In this document: positions 12,645 through 23,719 of the stretch, one piece after another | How the letters are laid out: every line of letters begins with the position of its first letter | Position numbering within the stretch: position 1 is the first letter of the stretch | Assembly (NCBI GenBank): GCA_004335835.1 | Contig: RWJK01001676.1 | Span: 1-64,000 of the forward strand | Length of the DNA stretch: 64,000 nt | Reading direction: 5' to 3' | DNA from: Scenedesmus sp. ARA3 | Taxonomy: Eukaryota; Chlorophyta; Chlorophyceae; Sphaeropleales; Scenedesmaceae | The notes under the pieces: generated by a model | Database searches by the model: none | What the model was told of the DNA's origin: nothing | What the model saw: the letters and a program-made list of their open reading frames with translations, nothing else | Translations under genes and position numbers: made by a program

Positions 12645-15360
12645 ATGTTTGCTCGACAGCAGCATCTGGCTGCTCGCAGAGGCTCCGCACGACACCCATG
12701 TGCGCTGCTGTCGTGTACAACAGCTCAACCATGCATAGCAGCAGCAGATCTCGCTAGGAATAGGACAAGACGGTGTTATGTCAAGTGCCGAGGGGCCATG
12801 ACGGAGCAGCAGAGCACTGCTGCTTCTGCTGCGCCATGGGCAGTTCCGTTGCTTGCGGTGAGAGCAAACAGCCAGCACTGCAGGATCGTCATTGCAAAGC
12901 TCTGGCCGTTGTACTCATTCGTTTATTATGCTGCAGGGAGCCTTGCTTACAGCAGCACAGGCAGCCCCAGCATGGGCTAGCAGTGAGCTGCTATCAACTG
13001 CCAGCAGGTATGTGTGCCCCAGCAGCTGCCTGGCAACCTGCTGAGCAGCAAACACACAAGTATCTTTTTCATTTTGCTTGATGCTTCCGGCAGGAGCTGT
13101 TGCTGATGCGCTAATGGCAATGTGGCCCATGCACCCCATGACCCTACAACACCCCCCACTGCGCCTGCTCCATTTGCTGCTCCCATGTTGCAGCCAAGCG
13201 CCTGCAGCACTGCAGCAGGAGCACAGCATGCAGCAGCACATGCAGCAGCTGCCAAACGCTCCACAGCTGACGTCAGAGCCCCAGCAGCAGCTTTTCTGCA
13301 AGCAGCAGCAGGTGCAGGAGCTGTTTCAAGTGGGCGAGGGCCGCACGCACTGGCTCCTGCAAGTGCTGGGCATCGGCGTGGTCAACATCCTGGGGCTGTG
13401 GGCAGTGCTCAAGGTCCTGCAGATCAGCAAGGACAGTGAGTGGCATTTGCTCATAGGCGGTGACTTCCTCTGCTGAGCAGCATCAGCAGCAACATGCATG
13501 TCAAAGTCAAAGTGCTGCAGATCAGCAAGGACAGTGAGTCGCATTTTCTTATAGGTCATGGCTGTTCAGGCTAGCAGTGCAGCACAGCAGCATGCCTTGC
13601 AGAGCTCGCAGCAGCTGTGTTTAGGTATACAAGCGCAGCTGTCCGTGGTGGGCTCTGGTGTGGATGGATGCGGGATGCTAGCAGTACCTGCACTGGCTCC
13701 TGCAAGTGCTGGGCATTGGCGTGGTCGGCATCCTGGGGCTTTGGGCTGTTTTGAAGGTTCTGCAGATCAGCAAAGACAGTGAGTCGCATGTTTTCAGCTG
13801 GGATGCTTTGCAGCATGCCCTGCAATATGCACAGCAGTTGTAGTAGATGTCCAGTTGCAGCTGTCTTGCAACGGTGGGCTTTGGTGCAAGTGCTGGGCAT
13901 AGGCGTGGTCAACATCCTGGGGCTGTGGGCGGTGCTGGAAGTGCTGCAGATCAGCAAGGACAGTGAGTGGCAAGTAGCAGTAGTACTACTAGTAGCGAGC
14001 TTGCAAATTGATGTATCACTCCCAGGAGCGCTGCTATGACTGTGGTGGTCTTTCATAGGCCGTGGCTTCAAGGCAGCAGTTCTGCGCAGCATGCGCTGCT
14101 GAGTGCTCAGCAGTCGCAAGATGTATCCAGGCGCAGCTGTCCACCATGGGCAGTGTGGAGTGTGACAATGATACTGCAGTACTAGCAAGTGATATATCAG
14201 TTGCGCAGCAAAGGTTGTTGACTGCTTCACTCTGCTTCCCTGCCACAGCTGCCAGGCTTTTACCCTGTTTTTGTTGTCACCCTAACGCTGGCCGCACTCG
14301 CTGTGCTTGCTGATGTGCCATGCTGCCTGTGCCTCATCTGTTTGTGCATCTGCCTCCGCTTCTGTGCTGCAGCGAGCACGCCTGTGACGGTGCTGCGGGT
14401 GCATGCGGGGCTGCGCGTGGAGGGGCGCCAGCTGCAGGAGCGGCTGCACTTCCTGCAGGGCATGCTGCCAGTGGAGCACGGCATGTTCTTCAGCCTGGAA
14501 GGTGGGCTGAAGTTTTGCTTTTATGGGCACATGCTGGTCCCAAATTTTGGCTGCACTTTTTGCAGGACATGCTGCCTGTGGAGCACGGCATGTTCTTCCT
14601 GCTGGAGGGTGAGCTGAGATTGTCTTGAACGGTTTTGCTGCAATTACATTGCACAAGGGTGCGCTTGGTATGAAATAGAACTGGGGTGCATGCCAGCAGC
14701 ATAACAGCGGCAGTGTTATGGGCGCTGCTGCCAGCTTCGGTTGGGGCGCGCTGCATTTCCTGCTGTGGAACACCCTCAGAGCTTGGCTGACTCTTGCCTC
14801 GCGGAATGCTGCTGTAATGATTGTGCAGAAGCCATCCAGCTGCTGTGCAACCCGCCACGCGGCACCCAGTTGGCATATGCTGACCTGGCAGTTAAACCCC
14901 TGAGCTCCAAGTTGGACGGGTGAGCCATAGCTGCAGCATGTTGCTGAATGGACCTGCAGATGAGGGAGTCGGAGCAAAAAACTCACGGCGTTTGCAGTCT
15001 GCATGCTGTACGTGCAGCATGTGCCGTGTTATGCTCCTTAGATGCCAGCGTTCTAATGCTTTATAAATCAGCTACGGCTTGCTGGTGGTTGGGAAAGTGA
15101 TTGTACCCAGCAAACGTATGCTGACCTGGCGCTCACACCGTTGAGCTCCAAGCTGGATGGGTGAGCATGACCAGAGCGATGACAGACATGGCAGACGTGC
15201 TGCTGGGTTCTTCTGCAGAAAAGGGTTCTGGCACGCTTGCAATGCAGCTCATGCCGTAAGGGTTGTATATTCAAGGGTTTTTCCAGCAGCCAGCGTTCTT
15301 GCCATATGGCGCGTGACATGCCAGCTGCCGTTGCTGCTGCGGTGGCTGCTAAATGTTTTG

Positions 15361-15392
<32 letters not shown>

Positions 15393-15810
15393 AGCTATGA
15401 CCTGTTCAAGAAGTACGCTGCTGCCGAGCAGGAGACAGCCATCGCAGAGGAGGCCAGCCACGTGCAGCACGGCAGCAGGCCAGCAGCTCCGCAGCACAGG
15501 AACACTCTGCAGCGCCTGATGGGAGGTGCGCCTAGGCTCATGTCTTTCGTAGGAATGGTGATGTGTATAGGATCAGTCAGTCTGCTGTCATTTTTCGCCT
15601 GCAGCACAAGTAACACGCTGCAGCGCCCGATGGGAGGTGCGGCCTGGCTGTTGCTGCACAGCGGATGTTTGTGTTTGGTGTCACTTGATTTGCGCTGCAG
15701 CAGCAGGAAGGCTGGCTGCGCGTGCATGCTATCTGTTTATGCTGCTGCGTGCTGGTAGCATCTCCAGTTTCTGTCTATATGTCGTCTCGGGTAGTTATAT
15801 GTAATCCTTA

Positions 15811-15845
<35 letters not shown>

Positions 15846-16683
15846 CAGCCGCTGAGACGCAGGACGTTGAGGAGAGCACCAGCTGCGTGGTGGTGACGCT
15901 GGTGATGCTGGCTGAGGGCACAGTCAGCATGCCAAGTGATGTCATCAGGGACGTGCAGACCTTCAAGAACGCCATGAAGCAGGTGCGTGGACTGATTGCG
16001 GATGCCACGGCTGCCGGATGATGATGTGTATGGTTGTGATTGTTTTGGCAGCATGAGCATGCCTTTTACACGCACATGCCTTCTTGCCTGTGCCAGTCTC
16101 CAGCTGTGCGTGGGCCTGCGCAGCAGGCAGCTGCTGGCAGTGGAGCTGCTGCTAGCTTACTACGTGGCCATTGCAAGCACCAAATCCTGCGCTGCTGTGT
16201 CTTTCTACCTGTGCCATGTCTGCAGCTGTGTGGTGGGCTGCGCTCTGGTCAGCTGCTGGCAGTGGAGCTGCTGATGACGCCTGACGACCCAGCTGACTTC
16301 CTCTCTGAGGCGCAGCTGCAGGAGGTGAGGCAGCATTACTGAAAGTAGTCGCCATTGAGTGTTGATATGGGGCTTGCTTGCGCAAGTATGGTGGCTGAAG
16401 GCCCTGCAATTTCTTGTCTGAGCGCAACTGCAGGCGGTGAGGCAGGATTTTGTGCAGCAGCAGCAGCAGCACGCTGAAGTTGTCAATGTTGGCATGCTTG
16501 GAGCGGGATCTGGTTTGATCTGCTCTTTGTGGTGTGGTCTGCTGCTGCTGCTGCTGCTGCCACTTGCAGGACTACCCCTTCTTCACCGATCTGCAGACAG
16601 GCAAGCGGCTGGACGCACTGCGGCAGCAGGCACCACAGCAGGGCGGTGCGGGCAGCAGCGCAGCTGCACCTGCGGGCGCTTGA
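12645..16683 (+). CDS. DUF1517 protein, probably plastid-targeted (FLAP1-like family)
   Basis: Nine exons close into 432 residues: 12645-12857, 12937-12982, 13094-13435, 14373-14501, 14829-14919, 15395-15525, 15849-15982, 16226-16324 and 16570-16683. The N terminus is Arg/Ser/Ala-rich, like a transit peptide, with a second Ala-rich stretch (LLTAAQAAPAWAS). A hydrophobic helix (residues ~175-195, VLGIGVVNILGLWAVLKVL) precedes the conserved region. The C-terminal half carries the DUF1517 signatures CVVVTLVMLAEG, RSGQLLAVELLMTP and DYPFFTDL. In this cyanobacterial/plastid family, plant FLAP1 is linked to acclimation to fluctuating light. Extending that role to this gene is inference. Exons 3, 4, 5, 6, 8 and 9 have partial tandem copies. 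The first 71 codons are the least certain part. Confidence 0.85.
13352..13975 (+). repeat. Exon-fragment array, DUF1517 exon 3 (membrane helix)
   Basis: The 3' part of exon 3 with its donor recurs downstream at about 13512-13535 (short), 13689-13780 and 13885-13970. The two long copies keep the same reading frame through the hydrophobic helix and differ from the exon mostly at codon third positions. Replacements are N to G in one copy and K to E in the other. Confidence 0.88.
14440..15640 (+). repeat. 3' fragments of DUF1517 exons 4, 5 and 6
   Basis: Each of three consecutive exons is followed by one copy of its 3' end plus donor: exon 4 at about 14561-14609 (MLPVEHGMFF), exon 5 at about 15105-15162 (YADLA..PLSSKLDG) and exon 6 at about 15605-15636 (NTLQR.MGG). 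Confidence 0.85.
16093..16324 (+). repeat. 5' fragment of DUF1517 exon 8
   Basis: A copy of the acceptor and first ~55 bp of exon 8, coding LCVGLRSRQLLAVELL, lies upstream of the intact exon at about 16093-16152. It follows the opposite polarity to the 3' fragments of exons 3-6. Confidence 0.82.
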
Positions 16684-17035
16684 ATTGCAACTAGCCATGC
16701 GGCAGCAGGCCCCGCAGCAGCAGCAGGGCGGCAGTAGCAACAGCGCAGCTGCACCTGCGGGCGCATAACACGATCAGCCATGCGGCAGCAGGCCCGGCAG
16801 CAGCAGCAGGGCGGCACTAGCAACAGCACAGCTGCACCTGCGGGCGCATAACACGATCAGCCATGCGGCAGCAGGCCCGGCAGCAGGCATTGCAGCAGCC
16901 GGGCGGCACTAGCAGCAGCGCAGCTGCACCTGCGGGTGCATAACACGACCAGCCATGCGGCAGCAGGCCCGGCAGCAGGCATGGCAGCAGCAGGGCGGCG
17001 TCAGCAGCAGCGCAGCTGCACCTGCGGGCGCATCA
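16625..17035 (+). repeat. ~80-bp tandem repeats of DUF1517 terminal exon end
   Basis: The sequence coding the C terminus (..SAAAPAGA) is repeated about five times with a period near 80 bp. Most later copies carry their own stop codon (GCA TAA). The first stop, at 16681-16683, ends the protein, so the copies form the proximal 3' UTR. Confidence 0.85.
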
Positions 17036-18552
17036 AACACAAGCTGGCGTGCATTCAACAACTCACAGCAATCCTGCAGCGCTTGGCAAGCAGCGGTTGC
17101 TTGTTACTGAGAAGTTGTCAACGCCGCTGCACGCGTTGATGCGGTATGATGGATTTGTGTTTCGTTGCTACACTGATGCGCCACGAGCCGTATCTGCCAC
17201 TATGCCTAGCTGTTAAGCCTAGCTACTACGTCTAGTGTTGGTGGTTTGGTGAGGGATTTGGGTTTTGAAGTAGTGTTGTCACAACACTCAACACTGTTGT
17301 GCCTGCCAACCAGGGCGCTCAGCTGATGCGTGTACTCAATCATCAATGCATGCGAGCTACTACACATGGTGTTGCCATTGTGGCAGGGTTTGTTCAAGAG
17401 TATTGTTGCTGCCCATCAGGCAGCTGGGCTGCGGCAGCAACTGCTGCTGTTTTTGTGCGCAAATCTTAGCTTGGCACGCAAGGAACACCCTTGCTGGGAC
17501 ATGGCTTGGAGCAACTGTACTAAGCGCCACCGCATAATCTTTGTATGGTAGTAACAGGGGCGGCAGCAGTGGGAGCTTGGCTGGCAGTATGCTGTTATAA
17601 CATGGCGTAATGCTGCTCTGGTATTTGATGTGTGTGCCTCTGGCAGGTGTTGGCAAGCCATTGTTTGCAAGCCACCTGCAGATAATACTAGGCTGTTGTT
17701 CAAACGTCCGTAGTAGTTTGTGGCATTTGCGTCAGCTGTGCTTGTGTGTCCAGGGCTTGTTGCTGGCGCCCTGCCCCCTTCTAAAATGGACAGTGAGCCA
17801 CTGTCAGCATTTTACTCCGTCAAGATCACTGCAATGATGCTGCCAGTCCTGCACCCTTTGTAAGAGAGAAGGAGCAGGGATGATTGCTCCTGTGTGTCAT
17901 CTAGCAGTACCAGACTTGTATGTTGTTGATGCGCAGAGTTATCTGCCTTGAGCGCTGGCAGCAGTGCGTGTGTGAGCAGAGCGTAGTAACCTGGTGTGCG
18001 GTGTGTGTTGGCTTGGTCAAAGGCGTGCGAGGCATCATTTTGCAAGCTTCTTCAGCAGAGCGCCTGGGGGTGTTGGCGTATGTGCTGCAACATTCGGGCG
18101 GCTCACAAAGTTCTGTCCCCCTCTCGCCTGAATTGTGCACCGCACCACCCTTGAACCCATGTCCTTCATCGGTTGTTCACAGCACGTGTGGTTTGCACAA
18201 GTGCAGCAGCACTTCTTCAGTCCTTTTCATGCCTGCTTTTGTGCTGCTGCCACTGGTATAGCAGTACATGGGGTGGCTTGTCAAGTCACGTGCACGGATA
18301 CACCTGTGTCCAATGGCCAAGCCCTAAACACTGCATGCCGCGTGCAATGGCTCTGTAAGCTTGATAACCCCTTGCCTTCCAGGGAAAGCTTCTACTGTCA
18401 GTCTGAACTGTTACTTTCAAGCTACTAGATGACTTGTACGAGGCTAGCACAGCCACACGCATCTTGCTGCTCCCAGCAGAACAGCAGCAGCAAGACCATC
18501 ACAATCTGAACACGTGCGTCTCGTGACCTCCGTCGTACCTATTATTAGTTGA
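17036..18552. other. Intergenic
   Basis: I see no supported gene between the DUF1517 3' repeats and the Nudix start codon. A TGTAA motif occurs near 17858. Short AT-richer stretches are present and the open frames look like chance. Confidence 0.4.
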
Positions 18553-21500
18553 ATGCGTGCTTCTTTTGCGTTGAGCAACAGGCTCAGCGGAAACAGCTCA
18601 GCGATCCACGCTAGACGCGCCAGCTCACGTTCAGCCGATCAAACAGTGAGAGCCATGGCAAACGCAGCCGGAGACCTTTATCCGCATGGCCTGAAAAGCT
18701 TAAGCCCAGGTGCGACGTGCAGTACATACGCTGCGTGGCATGGATGCATGGATACAACATCAGCAGCAGCAGTGGCAGCAGCAGCAGCAGGAGCAGGAGC
18801 ATCAGAGGCAGTGCATTTGCAGCACCACAACAGTAACTAGAATATGAAGTATGGTACAGTGAAGCATGCACGTGGCGTTTATATTGGAGTGGTTGCATAG
18901 CTGTTGCATAGTATGAGCTCCATGATGCAGGCACATCATGTGTGCTGCACCTGCCGCACCGGCGCTGCTGCTGCTGCATGCCAGCCCCCTGACACCCTTG
19001 AGCTAGTAATAGCCATGCAAAGCCCATGGCACTGCCACTCATGCCCCTTGTGGTGCTGAACACATTCGCTGCGCTCCTGTCACTGCTGTCCCATCCTGCA
19101 AACTCCCGGTCACAGCCACAACAGTAGAGAAGACGCTGCAGCGGCTAGGCAGCAAGTTTGAGGTTGTGCCTCTGCCTGGGGACTCTGCCTTTGTGCGGCC
19201 AGCCTCCATCCTGTATGAACTTGATGGTGAGCTGCATGTAACGAAGGCCAGCTGTATGAACTTGATTAAAATTATGCAAGTGTGGATGCTGCTCCATGAC
19301 GCTTAGTCTGTAACACTGCTGCTGCCGCTGCTGCTATTGCTGGTGGTTGTACTGCTGCTGCTGTTGCCGTCCTGCAGGCAAGCAGCGGCGTTGGGACATC
19401 ATCCAGGCGCACTCCAGCGTGGCATGCGTGCTGTACCACAGCGACATGGATGCGTTTTTAGTGGTGAGCAGCAGCTGTGCTGCAGCTGCTGGCTGTGTGT
19501 TTGCTGCCTGTGCGCACCTGCTGTGTATATTGAGGTTGTGGCGTGCGTGCTGTGCCATGCTGACATGCACGTGTTCCTGGTGGTGAGCAGCAGCTGTTGA
19601 CAGCACTATTGCGTTTTGCACGTAAGCAGTCTACATGCAAGCAAGCTAGCGCAGCGGTAGGTAAACAAACCAGGTTAGCTGTGTGTGTGCTGCCTGTGTT
19701 GAACCTGCTGTGTGTGTGCTCAGGGCACGGCATGCGTGCTGTGTGTTTGCTGCCTGTGCAAACGTGCTGTGTGTGCGTTGAGGGCTTGGGATTTAGCCTG
19801 CTGCCGTGTTTGCTGCTGATGTGGCTGTTCACCCCTGCTGGCTGCTGCTGGTCCTGCTGCTGCTGCTGCTGCTGCTGCTGCAGGTGAGGCAGTTCTGGCC
19901 TGCAGTGTACGTGCTTGTGGGCTTAGGGTTCAGCCTGCTGCGCCGTGTGTTCTCACCTGTACTGACGGCTGCTGCTGCTGGACGTGTGCTGCTGTAGGTG
20001 CGGCAGTTCAGGCCTGCAGTGTACGCGCACAGGCTGCGGGAAGCAGCAGCAGATGGCAAGCCAGCACCAGACAGGACGGCAGGTGGGCTGTTGCAAATCC
20101 GGCCATGGTGCTGCATAATATCAGTTGTAGTTATAGTTGGAAACCCACTCGCATGCCACACCTACCATGCAGCTGATCATCGCACGATTGTTGCATGCAG
20201 CTGGGGATGCTATACCATAGCACCAGACAGCACCGCAGGTGTGCAGGGTCTCTGGCATGCACCAAGCACTGAGTTTTGTACACTGCTGCTGCTGCTGCTG
20301 CTGCTGTTGCGCAGGCTTCACCATTGAGCTGTGTGCCGGGCTTGTAGACAAGGCCAAGAGCCTGTCGCAGATTGTGGTGGAGGAGATCCATGAAGAGGTG
20401 AGGGCAGTACAACCAGGCAGTACAAGTTGGCAGTACAGTCAGGCAGTACATGTACTGACGGTACAGTAAGGCAGTGCAGTCCGGCAGTACATGCAGGCAG
20501 CACAACCAGGAAGCACAGCCAGGCAGTACATGTCAGCAGCAGCTTGCCACAGATAGTGGTGGAGGAGACCTACGAAGAGGTCAGGGCAGTACAGGCAGGC
20601 ATTACAATGATAGTACAGACAGGCGGTACAGGCAGGCAGTACAATGATAGTACAGGCAGGCGGTACAGGCAGGCAGTACAACCAGGAAGCGCAGTCATGC
20701 AGTACATGCAAGCAGCAGCCTGCCACAGATAGTGGTGAAGGAGATGCACGAAGTGGTGAGGCCAGAACAGCCAGGCAGTACAGCCAGGCAGTACAGTCAG
20801 GCAGTACAATCAGGCAGCACAGTCAGGCAGTAAATGCCAGCAGCAGCCTGCCACAGATAGTGATGGAGGAGATACATAAAGATGTGAGAGCAGTACATGA
20901 CAGTACAGCCAAGCATCACATGCAAGCAGCACATGCAGGCAGCAAGTGCCAGGCGGCACCAGTGCATGAAATGATTTGCCCGCCGAGTCTGATCATTTGG
21001 TGTGAGGCAGCATCACTGGATCGACTTGCATTAGCTGCTTTTTTCTTAATCAAACAGTTTATGTTGGTGTAATTATGTCACTCATACGCAAATGTGGCTG
21101 TGCTGCAGGTGGGCTATGACGTGTCAGTGGAGGACGTGCGCCAGGTGTCAGCAGCGGTGGCAGCAGCAGGCAACAACGGCGCCATCAGCTCCATGTTCTA
21201 TGCACAGGTGCGGCGCATTGGTTCGGCCAGCAGGCTTGGTGAATAGAGGCCTAGTGGTTGGCTTACACCATGTTCTACGCACAAGTGCGGCCTGGCTGGC
21301 TCAGCTAATCTGAGGTTTGGCGCGGTGTGAGGAAGGCAGCAGCAGCAACAGCAGCTGCAGTGCTGCTGCATTACCATGCCTGCTTCGTGGCAGCAACTGC
21401 ACCGTGTGGCCCTGGAAAGCGCATTGGCAGCAGCACGCGCGTCAGCATAGCAGCCACGTGGGCACTGCCCTATGTACAATATGAACTTACCCTCGTTTGC

Positions 21501-22071
21501 ATTCAATCTGTGTTGTTCTGTGCCTTGCGCAATGAGTGGCACACAAAGCTTGACAACAGCAGGCGCTTACGTGCTTGCGCCTGTGCAGCCCCGTCCTGCT
21601 GCATGATCATGCTCGCTGCCTTGGACATAAAACATATTGTTTCTTCCTTCCTTCCGGTCCTCTGCCTGTTGCACTTAACATCCAGCTGACCACAGCAAGC
21701 GCATGAACGCAGGCGGCGGCCTGCATGCCACCTGCTGCCCCACGTTATATGCTCTGTACCGAACTGTTCTGCCTGGTGTGTTACGCGCACAGGTGGACAA
21801 CAGCAAGCGCGTGAATGCCGGTGGCGGCCTTGAGCACACTGGAGAGGCAATCGAGGTGCTGGCGCTGCCATTCGCAGCCGTGCCGGCATTTGTGCTTGAC
21901 ATAACTATCCCCAAGAGCACGGGGCTCATGTTTGGGCTGCTGTGGGCACACACTGGGTTGCTGAGTGGCGAGTTGCCGGGGCGGGCTGCTAGCTTGGAGG
22001 GTGGGGAGCTGTCATTAAAGGCGACTGCTGAGGGTGATGCACTGACGCTCAAGTCTGTGCTGCCCTCATGA
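18553..22071 (+). CDS. Nudix hydrolase, NUDT14-like (UDP-/ADP-sugar pyrophosphatase)
   Basis: This enzyme should cleave nucleotide sugars such as UDP-glucose to sugar phosphate and NMP. Seven exons close into 299 residues: 18553-18709, 19116-19226, 19378-19463, 19998-20082, 20315-20397, 21109-21207 and 21793-22071. The first ~40 residues are Arg/Ser/Ala-rich, like a plastid or mitochondrial transit peptide. The core aligns by eye with human NUDT14: VRQFRPAVYAHRLRE, then ELCAGLVDKAKSLSQIVVEE, then EEVGYDV, then GGGLEHTGEAIEVL and IPKSTGLMFGLLWAH. The Nudix box keeps the EExGU glutamates but has Glu where the usual Arg stands. The Gly-rich 'GGGL' segment is typical of the UGPPase subgroup. Most exons have partial copies, and the Nudix-box exon has three. 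Confidence 0.9.
19882..20082 (+). repeat. 5' fragment of Nudix exon 4
   Basis: A copy of the acceptor (with a long CTG tract) and the start of exon 4, coding VRQFWPAVYV, lies at about 19882-19925, upstream of the intact exon at 19998-20082. A 3' fragment of exon 3 with donor lies at about 19545-19585. Confidence 0.8.
20315..20905 (+). repeat. Nudix-box exon fragments in a CAGGCAGTACA minisatellite
   Basis: The 3' end of exon 5, coding PQIVVEEIHEE plus donor, is copied at about 20541-20580, 20718-20756 and 20848-20886. The copies are embedded in dozens of short units of the form CAGGCAGTACAN, the first lying just after the authentic donor. Confidence 0.85.
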
Positions 22072-22330
22072 GCCTGATTGAGGGGCTAAATCTGGGTTCT
22101 GTGCTGCCTGTTTGAGGCATGATGGTTGGTTAAATGCAAGTCTGTTTGTGCAGCCCCTGGTGCTGCGGGGTGGAGCATGGGGCTCATGTTTGGGCTGCTG
22201 TGGGCGCACAATGCGCTGCTGAGTGGCGAGCTGCCTGGGCGTGCTGCAAGCATGGAGGGCGGGACTTTATATTTGAAGGCGACTGCTGAGGGTGATGCCC
22301 TGGAGCTGAAGTCTGTGCTGCCCTCACGAG
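21683..22330 (+). repeat. Fragments of Nudix terminal exon on both sides
   Basis: The intact terminal exon is 21793-22071. A 5' fragment (coding the SKRxNAGGGL region) lies upstream at about 21683-21730. A 3' fragment of ~150 bp, coding MGLMFGLLWAHNALLSGELP and onward, lies downstream at about 22175-22330. A small exon 6 fragment lies at 21268-21288. Confidence 0.85.
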
Positions 22331-23700
22331 GCGATAGGGGGCTGTTGCAGCCTGTTATGGCCTGTTGCTGGCGCATGGAATCGCCTCGTCATGCAGCGCT
22401 ATCAATGTGAAAGAGGCAGTGGCACATTTAAGAAGGTCATTGCCCAGCAGCTGCTGCAGAGGCCCTGTGATGACCCAGCCGGCAGCTAGTATGCATCATC
22501 GACCAACAAAGGCACTTGACTTATGGTGCATCATGGCCGACTGTGACCAGCAGCAGCATGGGTGTGGTGGCATGCCATGGTGTGCACAGCAGCATGGGTG
22601 TGGGACAGCCTGACTGGCTCATGGAAACTTCGTTTTGAACAGTCCAGCCTGTTACGACACATATACTACTTCTGACTACCTGCATGCACGCTGTAACTCT
22701 TTATCCTGTTTTCGTACATCAGCTGCAGCATACCGCCTCATGCACTACACAGCGTTCGCCGTAAAGACACATCCGAAGCATTCAACCTGGTCTTGAACCA
22801 GTCAGTCGTGTTACAGGCCAGCCTGTGCTGTTGATGCCATCATGGCAAGATGTCAGCACTGCTGAGCTCTGCAGCAGGCTGGCAGCTGAGCTCTGCAGCA
22901 GGCTGGCAGCCAGGCCATTATGCGGTTATATTGATCCTGGGTTATATTTGTTAACCTGCAGGACAGCCGCTGCTGATGCCCATGTTGGCTGCTGCAATCC
23001 ATGTTATACCGGCATGGTCTGGCTGCACCTTGTCTGGTTTCAGTGGATCTGATCCCACAGCTGACTGCGCTTATGGAAGCACTGGAACTGGCGCTTGCCA
23101 CATGCAGTTTGCCGGCATGATCTGATTGCACTTTGGTTGGTTCCAGTGTATCTTGTCCCATGCTTGGCTGCGCTTTTGGAATGAGTGGAACTGGCGCTTG
23201 CAAGTGTCCGCGCTGTGCATCAGGGTCAGTCGTTTGCGAACAGTGGAAGAGCAGCAGCAGCTGATGGCAACAATATTCCCTTCTGTGTTGAGCCACGCCG
23301 TTCTGCACTCCTCCGCAGCTTAAGGTTGTAAGCAGGACGTCCCCAGCTTGCTTGTTACACAACCACCGCCCCCAATGCCATAGACAACTTTCGCTCGCCC
23401 AGCAGGCTTGTTAGATATTTGCAACTATCAAAACCTCATGCTTGCAGCGTGCACCAATGCGCATGGTCGAAGCTCATGCATCCTGTGACAACATGCAGAC
23501 CAAGCAAAGCAACATGCATCCAAGGTTGATGACCAACCAAGCCAAAGCAACAAGCAACAAAGCCACTGGCTTGCGCTTCGCTGAAGCAAAAATGCAATTC
23601 ACTTGGACGGCCCAGTGTACACCAGGCTGTGTGCTGTGTTCCCTATAGGGAACTCAGTTGATGCATCAGCAGCAGCGGCCACAGCCCAGCGGCTGCTGAT
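22331..23700. other. Intergenic, convergent 3' flanks
   Basis: I see no supported gene. A ~100-bp imperfect direct duplication is visible at about 23010-23106 and 23112-23207 (GCCGGCATG..CTGGCGCTTGC). A TGTAA motif lies near 22690. Confidence 0.45.
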
Positions 23701-23719
23701 GCATCAGCTAAAGGCATAT

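Noticed and set aside
13122..13439. Ala/Pro-rich alternative frame (PHDPTTPPTAPAPFAAP) for DUF1517 exon 3
   Set aside because: The other frame closes the splice phases of all nine exons and contains the hydrophobic helix kept in the copies. I cannot fully exclude a short alternative exon.
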